From NCBI GenBank assembly GCA_018402075.1, contig JAGYJP010000025.1:1-9997 (forward strand): a stretch of 9,997 nt of DNA. Reading direction: 5' to 3'. The notes beneath the pieces were generated by a model, which worked only from the letters and a program-made list of their open reading frames with translations, was not told the DNA's origin and ran no database searches. The position numbers and the translations under genes were made by a program. Within the stretch, counting starts at the first letter, position 1; every line of letters starts with the position of its first letter. The DNA comes from Candidatus Nanopelagicales bacterium (lineage in GTDB: Bacteria > Actinomycetota > Actinomycetes > S36-B12). Below, piece after piece: positions 1 through 6,407 of the stretch.

Positions 1-435
1 TACGAGCAAATGAAGGGCAAGGTGCAGCAAGAACTCAAGCAGCACTTCCGTCCTGAGTTCCTCAACCGTATTGACGATGTCATCGTCTTCCACCAACTCA
101 GCCAGAACGAGATCGTCGAGATTGTCGATCTCATGATTGCCGGTTTGGAAAAGCGTCTCCAGGAAATGGACATGGCGATCGAGTTGACCACCGCGGCCAA
201 GGCTCTGCTCGCCGAACGTGGTTACGACTCGACTTTGGGTGCCCGACCATTGCGCCGCACCATTCAGCGCGATCTCGAGGATCCCCTGTCGGAGAAGTTG
301 CTCTTCGGTGATCTCAAGCCGGGAAGCATTGTGGTGGTAGATGTTGAGGGCGAAGGTGACTCACGCGAGTTCAACTTCACCGCAACACCACGCGAGCCAC
401 TTCCCGATTCGCCTCCCGTTGAAGCTGCGGGCTAA
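1..435 (+). CDS. clpC: ClpC ATPase subunit, C-terminal part (5' end outside window)
   Basis: This is the C-terminal end of a Hsp100/ClpC chaperone, the hexameric AAA+ unfoldase that feeds proteins to the ClpP protease in the cytoplasm. The frame is open from base 1 and ends at TAA 433-435, so 144 codons are visible and the rest lies to the left. Diagnostic stretches are ELKQHFRPEFLNRIDD (end of the second AAA+ module, with the sensor region) and GYDSTLGARPLRRTIQRD (the C-terminal D2-small domain, whose GAR-P-R motif carries the sensor-2 arginine). LSEKLLFGDLKPG then leads into a variable tail rich in proline and acidic residues. The internal ATG at base 10 is not a start. ClpC is a housekeeping gene, so it probably marks the conserved edge of the locus. 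No clear T-rich terminator follows it. Identification as ClpC rather than ClpB rests on the sequence of the D2 end, recalled from the family. Confidence 0.95.
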   Translation, partial: YEQMKGKVQQELKQHFRPEFLNRIDDVIVFHQLSQNEIVEIVDLMIAGLEKRLQEMDMAIELTTAAKALLAERGYDSTLGARPLRRTIQRDLEDPLSEKLLFGDLKPGSIVVVDVEGEGDSREFNFTATPREPLPDSPPVEAAG

Positions 436-547
436 AACTTCCAGTCCGCGCAGTGCTGTAGATCAGGCGAGAACACGTATTCTTCGTTAGTGGCTTTCGT
501 GCGCTATCGATCGGAGATTGGCGCGAAACGTGCTCGGTCCTGACCAT

Positions 548-850
548 TCATGTGCGCACTCGCTTGGGCAGTATTTGAGTGGCGCGGGCGCGACCAAAGT
601 CGGTTTCAAATGGATCTAGTGAATCTACGACCGCATCAAGTCGACCTAAAGCTCGTAATACCCCAAGGAAGGTGTCCAATCCCACGGTCACTTCACCCCG
701 CTCCAGTCGGCTCACGGTGTCCCGGGTAATTCCGGCGCGCTCTGCGACCTGGGACATGGTGAGCCCCCGCAGTTTTCGCCAGGTGCTGATATAACCGCCA
801 AGTTCTTTGGCTGAATTAACAACTTTTGCCGGTACCGGGCGAGTAGCCAT
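548..850 (-). CDS. HipB-like XRE-family DNA-binding protein (orphan antitoxin-type regulator)
   Basis: A 100-residue protein with a Cro/C1-type helix-turn-helix at about residues 17-70. Recognisable parts are TWRKLRGLTMSQVAERAGIT (helices 1-2) and RDTVSRLERGEV (recognition helix), then a third helical part, FLGVLRALG. The C-terminus DPFETDFGRARATQILPKRVR matches the tail typical of actinobacterial HipB-like proteins, which normally bind DNA and neutralise a HipA kinase encoded just downstream. Here the downstream side (547 to 436) is short, has no hipA, and runs straight into clpC. No candidate toxin lies upstream either. It is therefore an orphan: a relic of a HipBA pair, or a stand-alone regulator. 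The start is ATG (complement of 848-850) with no clear Shine-Dalgarno sequence. An AT-rich promoter-like stretch and a palindrome lie immediately upstream, so a very short leader or leaderless mRNA and autoregulation are plausible. The XRE fold is clear; the HipB assignment is fairly confident; the function in this cell is unknown. Confidence 0.85.
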   Translation of the reverse strand: MATRPVPAKVVNSAKELGGYISTWRKLRGLTMSQVAERAGITRDTVSRLERGEVTVGLDTFLGVLRALGRLDAVVDSLDPFETDFGRARATQILPKRVRT

Positions 851-861
851 GTGCTTATAAT

Positions 862-877
862 GTCATACATGTATTAC
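862..877. promoter_or_regulatory. Palindromic candidate operator upstream of the HipB-like gene
   Basis: ATACATGTAT at 865-874 is a perfect 10-bp palindrome. It extends outward by one mismatched pair and then GT/AC, so 14 of the 16 bases from 862 to 877 are symmetric. It starts 11 bp upstream of the start codon of the minus-strand XRE gene and borders an AT-rich promoter-like stretch (the minus strand reads CATTATAAGCAC before the ATG). XRE and HipB dimers usually bind such palindromes over their own promoters, so autoregulation is the natural reading. The palindrome is seen directly; its role is inferred. Confidence 0.45.
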
Positions 878-980
878 TTAAACACATTTAATGCACGCCA
901 CAACATACATTAAAGCGTATCGGGAATCATCATGTCTCATGTCCTCGAGCCCCTTGAGGCTCATTCAATCCAGCCACTCC

Positions 981-1097
981 ATGACTGGCTCGGCTGACGT
1001 CACAATTGATTGCAGCGGTCGTTTCCTCTTGGCCGGTTTCGCATTTGGTGATGTTCACAATGTCCACCCTCACACAGATAGTTTCGCTGCCAACTAA
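981..1097 (+). pseudogene. Remnant of a YtcJ-like amidohydrolase gene (duplicated N-terminal fragment)
   Basis: Bases 990-1059 align without gaps to 8087-8156 in the amidohydrolase gene at the other end of the window. By eye 62 of 70 bases match, and the first 24 are identical. The fragment is still in frame and reads SADVTIDCSGRFLLAGFA, against SADVTIDCDGGFLMAGFA in the intact gene (residues 46-63). That part of the intact gene ends in the metal-binding HVH motif. In the fragment the first histidine of the motif is replaced (GDVH instead of GHVH), and similarity stops right after it. The short open frame runs from ATG 981 to TAA 1095-1097 (38 codons), far shorter than the roughly 536-residue enzyme. 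It cannot encode a working amidohydrolase, so I call it a decayed or recombined gene fragment. Why only this piece survives is unknown. Confidence 0.7.
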
Positions 1098-1236
1098 TTC
1101 GACCAGATACTTAGAGCTTGCCCTGTTGAGTCAGGTGAAACAACAACTCCTGCAGGCAGGGCATCGCGGTGGAATTTTTGGCTCGAGGTTTACGGGTAGC
1201 CGTGGGGTCGGCATTCACCCTGAGTGATTCTTCCTA

Positions 1237-1255
1237 ACAGTGTTAACAAAACTGT
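1237..1255. promoter_or_regulatory. Weak symmetric element: operator or terminator-like hairpin
   Basis: ACAGT at 1237-1241 and ACTGT at 1251-1255 form an inverted repeat with 9 bases between. The perfect palindrome TGTTAACA (1241-1248) overlaps its left part. A T-rich run (TTTTCTT) begins at 1261, so a weak terminator of the decayed upstream gene is possible. A binding site about 25 bp upstream of the candidate -35 box is equally possible. The stem is short and AT-rich, so confidence is low. Confidence 0.2.
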
Positions 1256-1278
1256 AATCATTTTCTTGCCTAATCCCG

Positions 1279-1307
1279 TTGACGTTACCTCAGTCAGTCA
1301 ATAGTCT
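1279..1307 (+). promoter_or_regulatory. Candidate sigma-70-type promoter of the deacetylase/transporter operon
   Basis: TTGACG at 1279-1284 matches the -35 consensus in 5 of 6 positions. It is followed after exactly 17 bp by TAGTCT at 1302-1307, which keeps the conserved T, A and final T of a -10 box. Transcription would begin near 1314, giving a leader of about 80 nt before the deacetylase start. This is the best promoter-like pair in the gap. The -10 overlaps TAGTCTCGAC, a word almost repeated at the tetR/amidohydrolase gap, so a repressor could block it directly. Confidence 0.4.
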
Positions 1308-1311
1308 CGAC
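1302..1311. promoter_or_regulatory. Possible TetR-family operator half, shared with the tetR gap
   Basis: TAGTCTCGAC here differs from TAGTCTACGAC at 7849-7859 only by lacking one A. The copy beside tetR forms a perfect inverted repeat; this one is imperfect, because GAC is followed by CT and not TA. A common operator would put the operon under the TetR protein encoded at its far end. The match is short and partly coincides with a -10 box, which may explain it without any repressor. Confidence 0.25.
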
Positions 1312-1350
1312 CTTACGTTGTTAGTTTGATGCAGGTTGAGGGAGACGATT

Positions 1351-1377
1351 GTGATTACATCGGAAACCTCAACGTGA
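1351..1377 (+). CDS. Putative leader ORF 1 (8 codons) upstream of the deacetylase gene
   Basis: GTG at 1351 is preceded by the strongest Shine-Dalgarno sequence of this leader, GAGGGAG at 1338-1344, at good spacing. It encodes MITSETST and ends at TGA 1375-1377. The stop overlaps the ATG of a second tiny ORF (TGATG). The good ribosome site is otherwise unexplained, because the deacetylase frame has a stop at 1352-1354 and cannot start here. It may load ribosomes that re-initiate downstream. There is no run of a single amino acid of the kind used in classical attenuation. It is a candidate only. Confidence 0.35.
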   Translation: MITSETST

Positions 1378-1397
1378 TGCGTGGAAGCCGCCAGTGA
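1377..1397 (+). CDS. Putative leader ORF 2 (6 codons), overlapping the deacetylase start
   Basis: ATG 1377 overlaps the stop of leader ORF 1. The ORF encodes MRGSRQ and ends at TGA 1395-1397, which overlaps the GTG start of the deacetylase gene (GTGA at 1394-1397). The chain TGATG then GTGA is a typical geometry for translational coupling. The peptide is probably not functional in itself. Chance is a real alternative for an ORF this short. Confidence 0.25.
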   Translation: MRGSRQ

Positions 1398-2500
1398 CAA
1401 CCGGGTTCGTCTGGAAGGACATCTACGGCTGGCATGACACCGGAACTTCTGCAGGGGCATTTCCCCCCGGAGGATTTGCCCAGCCCTATCAACATTTTGA
1501 AAGTGCGGAAAGTAAAACTCGGTTCGCCTCGCTGGTTGACGTATCAGGACTGGGAGACCATTTGGTGCGTCTCGCGGTTACTCCTGCGTCGGAGGAAGAC
1601 CTTCTCCTTGTTCACAACCAGGCACATGTGACCAACATGCGCGAAATCAGTGCTGATCCAAAAGGTGGGGACGCAGGAGATGGTCTCTCTCCATTTGGAC
1701 ATGGCTCATTTGAAATCGCACTCATGGCGACGGGTGGCACGATCGCGGCGGTGAATGCCGTACTTACCGGTGAAGTTGCCAATGCATATGCCTTGGTCAG
1801 GCCTCCGGGGCATCACGCTAGACCCGAAACAGGCATGGGGTTTTGCCTATTTTCAAATTCCGGAGTGGCAATTCGAAAGGCCATGCGGGATCACCATGTT
1901 GAACGAGTTGCGGTCGTGGATTGGGATGTTCATCATGGCAACGGAACCCAAGAGGTTTTTTACTCAGACCCGAATGTCTTGACAATCTCCATTCATCAAG
2001 ATGGTCTGTTTCCTCCCAATAGTGGTCACATTCATGAACAAGGTGTTGATGAGGGTGTGGGAGCAAATATCAATGTTCCTCTGCCCGCCGGTTCCGGTAA
2101 CGGTGCCTATCTCGAGGCCATGGATCGTGTGGTTATTCCAGCTCTCCAAAGATTTAAGCCAGAGTTGATTGTGGTGGCCAGTGGATTTGATGCCGCCATG
2201 ACCGATCCACTGGGACGCATGATCGTCACCGCGAATGGATATCGCCCGCTGACACAGCGCCTCATGGATGCCGCAGATTCACTGTGTCAGGGACGTCTGG
2301 TCATGAGCCATGAAGGTGGGTATTCGGCAACCTACGTTCCATTTTGTGGTTTAGCCGTGCTGGAAACCATGTCGGGAGTGCGAACTCCAGTCCAGGATGC
2401 CCTTGCTCCGTTCTGGGATGTACTGCCTGACCAAGTGTTGCAACCATGGCAGGCAGATGCAGTGCATCGAGCTGCGTTGGCTGCTGGACTCGTGGCGTAA
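1394..2500 (+). CDS. Class II histone deacetylase-like amidohydrolase (HDAH / acetylpolyamine amidohydrolase family)
   Basis: A 368-residue cytoplasmic zinc hydrolase of the arginase/deacetylase fold, which cleaves an acyl group (usually acetyl) from an amine. Length and sequence resemble the bacterial HDAH enzyme of strain FB188, recalled from memory, including the N-terminus with FVWKDIYGWHDTGT. Active-site parts are all present: the histidine pair in RPPGHH (His140, His141), zinc ligands Asp178 and His180 in DWDVHHGNGTQ, third ligand Asp266 in ASGFDA, and catalytic Tyr310 in EGGYS. The acidic partner of the histidines is probably Asp176. The start is GTG 1394. An in-frame stop at 1352-1354 and the conserved N-terminus leave no other good start, and GGAAG at 1383-1387 is a modest ribosome site. 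The next gene, a permease, begins 2 nt after the stop, so the natural substrate is probably a small imported acylamine or amide rather than a protein. Acetylpolyamines are the nearest known substrates, but the substrate cannot be read from sequence. Confidence 0.92.
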   Translation: MTTGFVWKDIYGWHDTGTSAGAFPPGGFAQPYQHFESAESKTRFASLVDVSGLGDHLVRLAVTPASEEDLLLVHNQAHVTNMREISADPKGGDAGDGLSPFGHGSFEIALMATGGTIAAVNAVLTGEVANAYALVRPPGHHARPETGMGFCLFSNSGVAIRKAMRDHHVERVAVVDWDVHHGNGTQEVFYSDPNVLTISIHQDGLFPPNSGHIHEQGVDEGVGANINVPLPAGSGNGAYLEAMDRVVIPALQRFKPELIVVASGFDAAMTDPLGRMIVTANGYRPLTQRLMDAADSLCQGRLVMSHEGGYSATYVPFCGLAVLETMSGVRTPVQDALAPFWDVLPDQVLQPWQADAVHRAALAAGLVA

Positions 2501-2502
2501 CC

Positions 2503-3360
2503 ATGGATGCATCACTGACTCGTTCCATATTTGATGTATTGAGTGTGACGTCAATTTTGGTTTTACTCGTCATGGGAATGGCCGTCATTGTCGGCATGAT
2601 GAAAGTGTTCAATCTTTGTCAGGGTGAATTTGTCCTCCTCGGCGCATTAACGGCCTATCTCACCTATGAAATTTTCGGAAGTGTCGTATTAGGAATCCTG
2701 CTCGCCCCAATCATGGTTGGCGCATTTGGATTGCTTCTGGAGCGCACGGTCATTCACAGGTTTTATGCCAATCCGCAGGGAGCACTTCTCGCCACTTTCG
2801 CGGTCGGTTTAATCATTCGCGAGGGACTGCGAACCACCATGTCAACGCAAGCGTCTCCGGTTCCGGCACCCATCAGCAGTTCGTGGGTTATTTTCGGTGC
2901 AACACTGCCCGTGTGGCGAATGGTGATCATGGCGGTCACCGTTGCATTGTTAATCGTCGCGGCTGTGATTCTCATCAAGACATCGGTTGGCCTCAGAGTT
3001 CGAGCCACCCTCAATAACCCTGAGTTGGCCTCGGCATCCGGGGTGTCACGCAAGTGGATGTACGCGTGGACCTATGCAACTGGTTCAGCACTTGCCGGAT
3101 TCGCCGGCGCCATGATCGTTCCGCTTCAAACTCTGTATCCGAATCTAGGTTTCGACAACCTGATCACCATGTTTATTGCTGTCATGGTGGGTGGTTTGGG
3201 CAGTTTTGCGGCGCCGGTGGTGGGTGCGGTAGCGATTGCAGTCCCAGGTTCCATCATGTCGATTCTGATCAATCCGGTCACTGCGCAAATCCTGATCGTC
3301 TTGTGCGCAATCGTCTTCATGCGACTACGTCCAAATGGACTACTCAAAAGCGGCATGTGA
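2503..3360 (+). CDS. ABC importer permease, LivH/UrtB type
   Basis: A 285-residue inner-membrane permease of the branched-chain amino acid/urea/amide importer family, one half of the heterodimeric channel. It has about eight hydrophobic segments. Family marks are FNLCQGEFVLLGAL near residue 40 (usual form N-AHGE---LGAY), the ATPase-contacting loop GLRVRATLNNPELASASGV at about residues 163-181, and the ending RLRPNGLL. ATG 2503 is the chosen start: it lies 2 nt after the deacetylase stop and gives the usual short N-terminus. The frame is also open upstream to 2446, but that stretch is inside the deacetylase gene and hydrophilic. No strong ribosome site is visible, so translation is probably coupled to the deacetylase gene. 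Substrate type (amino acid, urea or short amide) cannot be separated at this level. Confidence 0.9.
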   Translation: MDASLTRSIFDVLSVTSILVLLVMGMAVIVGMMKVFNLCQGEFVLLGALTAYLTYEIFGSVVLGILLAPIMVGAFGLLLERTVIHRFYANPQGALLATFAVGLIIREGLRTTMSTQASPVPAPISSSWVIFGATLPVWRMVIMAVTVALLIVAAVILIKTSVGLRVRATLNNPELASASGVSRKWMYAWTYATGSALAGFAGAMIVPLQTLYPNLGFDNLITMFIAVMVGGLGSFAAPVVGAVAIAVPGSIMSILINPVTAQILIVLCAIVFMRLRPNGLLKSGM

Positions 3361-3395
3361 TTAGGCCGCACCATTCACAATAGGAAAGAGGAAAA

Positions 3396-4661
3396 ATGAA
3401 ACGCAGAAATATGACGGTGGGATCACGGGGCGCGTTGCGGTCCGTTGCTCTCCTAGCAACAGTCGGGCTGGTTCTTGCCGGCTGCAGTAGTTCGGATACA
3501 GCTTCGGAGACCGAAGCAGAAGCAACCGCCACTCAGAGTGAGACTACTGAGGCGGCGGCGGAGGAGGAAGTTGACACAAGTCCCATCAAAGTCGGAGTGC
3601 TCACAGATCTGACCGGCGCTTTTGGCATTGTCGGTCAGTCCAATCAGGCCGTGGCTCAGTTCACCATCGATGAAATCAATGCAAATGGTGGAATTTTGGG
3701 ACGACCGGTGGAATTGGTGATCGTTGACAGTGCATCTGACCCAGCTGTCGGCGCACAGGTGGCATCCAAACTGGTCAACGAAGACCAGGTGGATGTGGTG
3801 ATCGGTGGAGTTGCGTCAAATATGCGCGAGGCGATCAAGGACATCATCGCCACTCGTGGGGACACCCCCTACATCTGGCCTGCTTCGTATGAGGGCAATG
3901 AGTGCACACCCAACGTGTGGAATGTGGGTGCGGTTCCCAATCAGCAGGTTGACCCCGTTGTAAACAGATTATTGGCTGAGGGCAAGAAGACCTTCTTCCT
4001 GACCGGCAATGACTACCTCTATCCCCGCTCGGTTCTTGCCCAGGTGCGCAAGGTCGTTGAAGCCGGCGGAGGCGAAGTTGTGGGTGAAGAATATGTTCCG
4101 CTCGATATAACGGACACCTCCACATTGGTCAGCAAGGTTCTGGCCAGTAACGCCGATGTCCTCTTTGAGATCATTGTGCTCCCTGCAACAGCGCCATTTA
4201 TTCAAGGCGTTGTGGATGGTGGCTTTGAGGGCGAAATCGTTGGAACACTCTTCGATGAAGCCATCAACGGAATCATTGGGACCCAGGCGGATGGCCTGCT
4301 CGGTATCCAGGATTACTTCGCCACGATTGATGACACTTTCAGTCGCGACAAGGTTGCCGAATTCGCTGCAGCGTACCCTGATGAGGCCGGTCTATTCTCC
4401 GCCACCTTCAATGCTCCAGCGTGGTACCGCGGTCTCTACCTGTGGAAGACCGCAGTCGAAGCAGCAGGCACAACCGATGCTGCCGAGGTAGAAAAGACAA
4501 TGGACAGTGCTTCTTATGATGCACTCATCGGTGGACCGGCAAGTATGGTCCCGGGAACCCGTCACGCTCAATTGACCATGTATCTCGGTCAAATGAACGC
4601 GGATGGTTCGGTGACAATAATCGAGTCCCTCGGTAGCGTTGTTCCAGAGCAGTGTGGATAG
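3396..4661 (+). CDS. Lipoprotein solute-binding protein of a urea/amide-type ABC importer
   Basis: A 421-residue extracytoplasmic receptor that captures the ligand and hands it to the membrane permeases. It begins with a lipoprotein signal: basic MKRRN, a hydrophobic core, and lipobox VLAGC with the lipidated Cys30. An acidic Ser/Thr/Glu/Ala linker (about 31-63) tethers the binding domain. The type I periplasmic-binding fold starts at IKVGVLTDLTGAFG and continues with INANGGILGRPVELVIVD. YEGNECTPNVWNVGAVPNQQ and FFLTGNDYLYPRS resemble the corresponding stretches of UrtA and amide-binding (FmdD/AmiC-like) receptors more than LivK, which suggests an amide- or urea-like ligand. The ribosome site is good (AGGAAAGAGGA before ATG 3396). 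It lies 35 nt after the first permease and 10 nt before the second, so the receptor sits between the two permeases. Confidence 0.9.
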   Translation: MKRRNMTVGSRGALRSVALLATVGLVLAGCSSSDTASETEAEATATQSETTEAAAEEEVDTSPIKVGVLTDLTGAFGIVGQSNQAVAQFTIDEINANGGILGRPVELVIVDSASDPAVGAQVASKLVNEDQVDVVIGGVASNMREAIKDIIATRGDTPYIWPASYEGNECTPNVWNVGAVPNQQVDPVVNRLLAEGKKTFFLTGNDYLYPRSVLAQVRKVVEAGGGEVVGEEYVPLDITDTSTLVSKVLASNADVLFEIIVLPATAPFIQGVVDGGFEGEIVGTLFDEAINGIIGTQADGLLGIQDYFATIDDTFSRDKVAEFAAAYPDEAGLFSATFNAPAWYRGLYLWKTAVEAAGTTDAAEVEKTMDSASYDALIGGPASMVPGTRHAQLTMYLGQMNADGSVTIIESLGSVVPEQCG

Positions 4662-4671
4662 TTAGCAATTA

Positions 4672-5676
4672 ATGGTAATTAAAGGTCGCAATGCTGCTGC
4701 GATCGCGATAATTGTCGCGATCGCAGCAGCTTCGCCATTCATTTTCATCTTTGGTAATGACTACATCACCGGTACGTTAACTCGAATTCTTATTCTTGGG
4801 TTACTTGTGTTAAGTGTCGAGTTGGCATGGGGTCAAACGGGTATGTTCACCCTGGGCCAGGCGGTGTTTTTTGGAGTGGGCGCGTACAGCGCAGCGGTGG
4901 TGGCTAAGGATTACGGCACCACCGATGTAATTGCGGTTCTTTCCGTTGCTGGGTTTGCCGGTCTGATCATCGGCTTCCTTATTGGGGCGTTCCTGTTCAC
5001 CGGCAGGCGGGTCAGTGAGTTATATGTCGCCCTCTTCACCCTTGCCCTGGCCTATGCCGCGCAGCGGCTGGCCACGAGTTGGTCAACCATTGGTGCGGCA
5101 AATGGAATTCCAGGAATCCCCTTCCCCACATTGTTTGGACTGAAATTAGATTCGGGTCCAATTCTTTTCTATCTGGCTCTTGTTGTATTCGCGCTCTTCT
5201 TCTTTATCTGCCTGTGGGTGGTCAATTCGCAATTCGGCTTGACCATGAACGCTATCCGCGATGATGAAGAACGGGCTGAGTTTTTCGGGTATCGACGACA
5301 AACAATTCAGGTTCTTGTCTTCACGGGCACCGCTGGATTGGCGGCGGTGGGCGGCGGTCTATTCGCCATCACCGAAGGATTCGTATCGCCGAGTTTGTTG
5401 GGCATTGCACTGTCCACGTCGGCGGTACTGTGGGTTGTGCTCGGCGGCAAAGGCACCTTCTTCGGGCCACTCCTTGCGCTGGCAATCCTTCAAATATTAG
5501 ATCGGCGGATGCAGGACGCATTCCCACAATTTTGGCCAATCGCCATTGGTGGACTGCTGCTCATAACTATTGTTTTCCTTCCCAAGGGAATCATGTCCAT
5601 CCCTCAAGTCTTGCGTGAACGCAAGTCCCAGCGCGTGCTCCGGCACAGCGCACCGATTCGAGAGGATATTCAGTGA
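4672..5676 (+). CDS. ABC importer permease, LivM/UrtC type
   Basis: The second permease half, 334 residues and mainly hydrophobic. Family marks are ELAWGQTGMFTLGQAVFFGVGAY (about 50-72; usual form G--SLG-A-F-GIGAY), the cytoplasmic ATPase-contacting loop FGLTMNAIRDDEERAEFFGY (about 188-207), GGKGTFFGPLLA (258-269) and the closing PKGIM. A basic tail (RERKSQRVLRHS) follows the last membrane segment. ATG 4672 starts 10 nt after the receptor gene and has only a weak ribosome site. A perfect 16-bp inverted repeat covers codons 8 to 20, encoding the alanine/isoleucine-rich start of the first membrane segment. It could form an mRNA hairpin just inside the gene. The stop overlaps the next start by 4 nt (GTGA). 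Confidence 0.9.
   Translation: MVIKGRNAAAIAIIVAIAAASPFIFIFGNDYITGTLTRILILGLLVLSVELAWGQTGMFTLGQAVFFGVGAYSAAVVAKDYGTTDVIAVLSVAGFAGLIIGFLIGAFLFTGRRVSELYVALFTLALAYAAQRLATSWSTIGAANGIPGIPFPTLFGLKLDSGPILFYLALVVFALFFFICLWVVNSQFGLTMNAIRDDEERAEFFGYRRQTIQVLVFTGTAGLAAVGGGLFAITEGFVSPSLLGIALSTSAVLWVVLGGKGTFFGPLLALAILQILDRRMQDAFPQFWPIAIGGLLLITIVFLPKGIMSIPQVLRERKSQRVLRHSAPIREDIQ
4693..4730 (+). repeat. Perfect 16-bp inverted repeat (hairpin) inside the permease start
   Basis: The arms GCTGCTGCGATCGCGA (4693-4708) and TCGCGATCGCAGCAGC (4715-4730) are exact reverse complements separated by TAATTG. Each arm holds one GCGATCGC octamer. The RNA would form a GC-rich hairpin beginning 21 nt after the A of the ATG of the second permease. 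No T-run follows, so it is not a standard terminator. It could lower translation or decay-rate of the permease part relative to the binding protein upstream. Repetitive Ala and Ile codons explain part of the sequence, but not exact symmetry over 16 pairs. Confidence 0.85.
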
Positions 5677-6407
5677 CCCTCCTGGTAGCGACGAATATTA
5701 CAAAAACTTTCGGCCCCCTGGTGGCCGTCGACGATGTTTCCTTAACCATTGACAGTCATGAAGTGGTCGGGCTGATCGGACCAAATGGCTCAGGTAAATC
5801 AACCCTCCTGCACACTCTGTGTGGCCGAACCCTCCCGGATTCGGGCTCCATTAAATTAAACGACCGAGAGATTGCCCGCATGAGTCCAATTCGAAGGGCT
5901 CGATCCGGAATGGCCATCAAGTTTCAATTAGCGCGAATCTATGCTCAAAAAACCGTGCGCGAGAATCTGTTGCTCGCACTTCAAGCGGAGACGAGTTTGA
6001 TCGGGCTCCTCTTCAGTCGCACCAGACACCGATTCGATTCAGATATTGAAGTACTGCTCTCTGATTTCGGGCTGGAAGACTTTGTCAACGTGAAAGCAGG
6101 AGAACTTTCCCATGGCGCTCAACAGTGGCTGGAAATTGCCATGGCCATGGCGCGCAAGCCAGCGTTGCTACTCCTTGATGAACCAACGGCGGGCATGAGT
6201 CCGGCGGAACGTCAGTCAACGGGGGAGTTGATTACCGTCGCAGCCCAAAAATGCGGCATTCTGATTGTGGAGCACGACCTCGGATTCATTCGCTCCATGT
6301 GTGACCGGATCAATGTCATGCACCAAGGTTCAATTGTTGCGGTGGGGACTCCGAGTGAAATCGAGAAAGACGAGCGCGTGAAGGAGGTGTATCTGACCCG
6401 TGTCTAA
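5673..6407 (+). CDS. ABC importer ATPase, LivG/UrtD type
   Basis: A 244-residue cytoplasmic nucleotide-binding subunit. Walker A is GPNGSGKST (36-44), the Q-loop glutamine is Gln85 in KFQLARIY, the signature is LSHGAQQ (145-151), Walker B is LLLLDE (Asp169, Glu170), and the switch histidine is His201 in VEHD. The sequence LSHGAQQWLEIAMAMA followed by DEPTAGMSPAE matches the form seen in UrtD (LSHGQ-QWLEI), where the usual LSGG signature has His in place of the first Gly. This supports a urea/amide-type importer over a LIV amino acid importer. The start is GTG 5673, overlapping the permease stop by 4 nt, with AGAGGA at 5661-5666 as ribosome site. All catalytic residues are intact. Confidence 0.93.
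   Translation: MTLLVATNITKTFGPLVAVDDVSLTIDSHEVVGLIGPNGSGKSTLLHTLCGRTLPDSGSIKLNDREIARMSPIRRARSGMAIKFQLARIYAQKTVRENLLLALQAETSLIGLLFSRTRHRFDSDIEVLLSDFGLEDFVNVKAGELSHGAQQWLEIAMAMARKPALLLLDEPTAGMSPAERQSTGELITVAAQKCGILIVEHDLGFIRSMCDRINVMHQGSIVAVGTPSEIEKDERVKEVYLTRV

Larger units (their letters stand above)
851..1350. other. Gene-poor, apparently decayed intergenic region
   Basis: This 500-base stretch between the divergent XRE gene and the deacetylase operon holds no convincing complete gene on either strand. It contains the XRE operator candidate, the amidohydrolase fragment at 990-1059, a weak symmetric element at 1237-1255, the candidate operon promoter at 1279-1307, and the beginning of the operon leader. 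Bases 1100-1227 stay open in one frame (a product with LSQVKQQLLQAGHRGG), but the composition resembles no family I know. Small out-of-context pieces like these suggest past recombination or gene loss at this site. Confidence 0.55.

Noticed and set aside
436..547. Possible tRNA or small RNA between clpC and the XRE gene
   Set aside because: No cloverleaf, CCA end or strong hairpin with a T-run could be assembled by eye.
579..794. Plus-strand open frame opposite the XRE gene
   Set aside because: The product is a Ser/Arg-rich low-complexity chain mirroring the HTH gene, with no ribosome site. The minus-strand protein has a clear fold.
1100..1227. Open frame ending in GHRGGIFGSR, loosely like the GGILGRP part of the binding protein
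   Set aside because: Only about five residues agree, without flanking similarity. It is too little to call a second remnant.
1394..2500. True histone-modifying role for the deacetylase
   Set aside because: Bacteria lack eukaryotic-type histone tails, and the gene is coupled to a small-molecule importer. A small acylamine or amide substrate is far more likely.
2446..2502. Longer version of the first permease starting within the deacetylase gene
   Set aside because: The extra 19 residues are hydrophilic and cysteine-rich and overlap a conserved coding end. ATG 2503 gives the normal permease N-terminus.
4693..4730. Reading the hairpin as a Rho-independent terminator
   Set aside because: There is no T-run after the stem, and it lies inside an intact permease gene followed by overlapping ATPase genes that need read-through.
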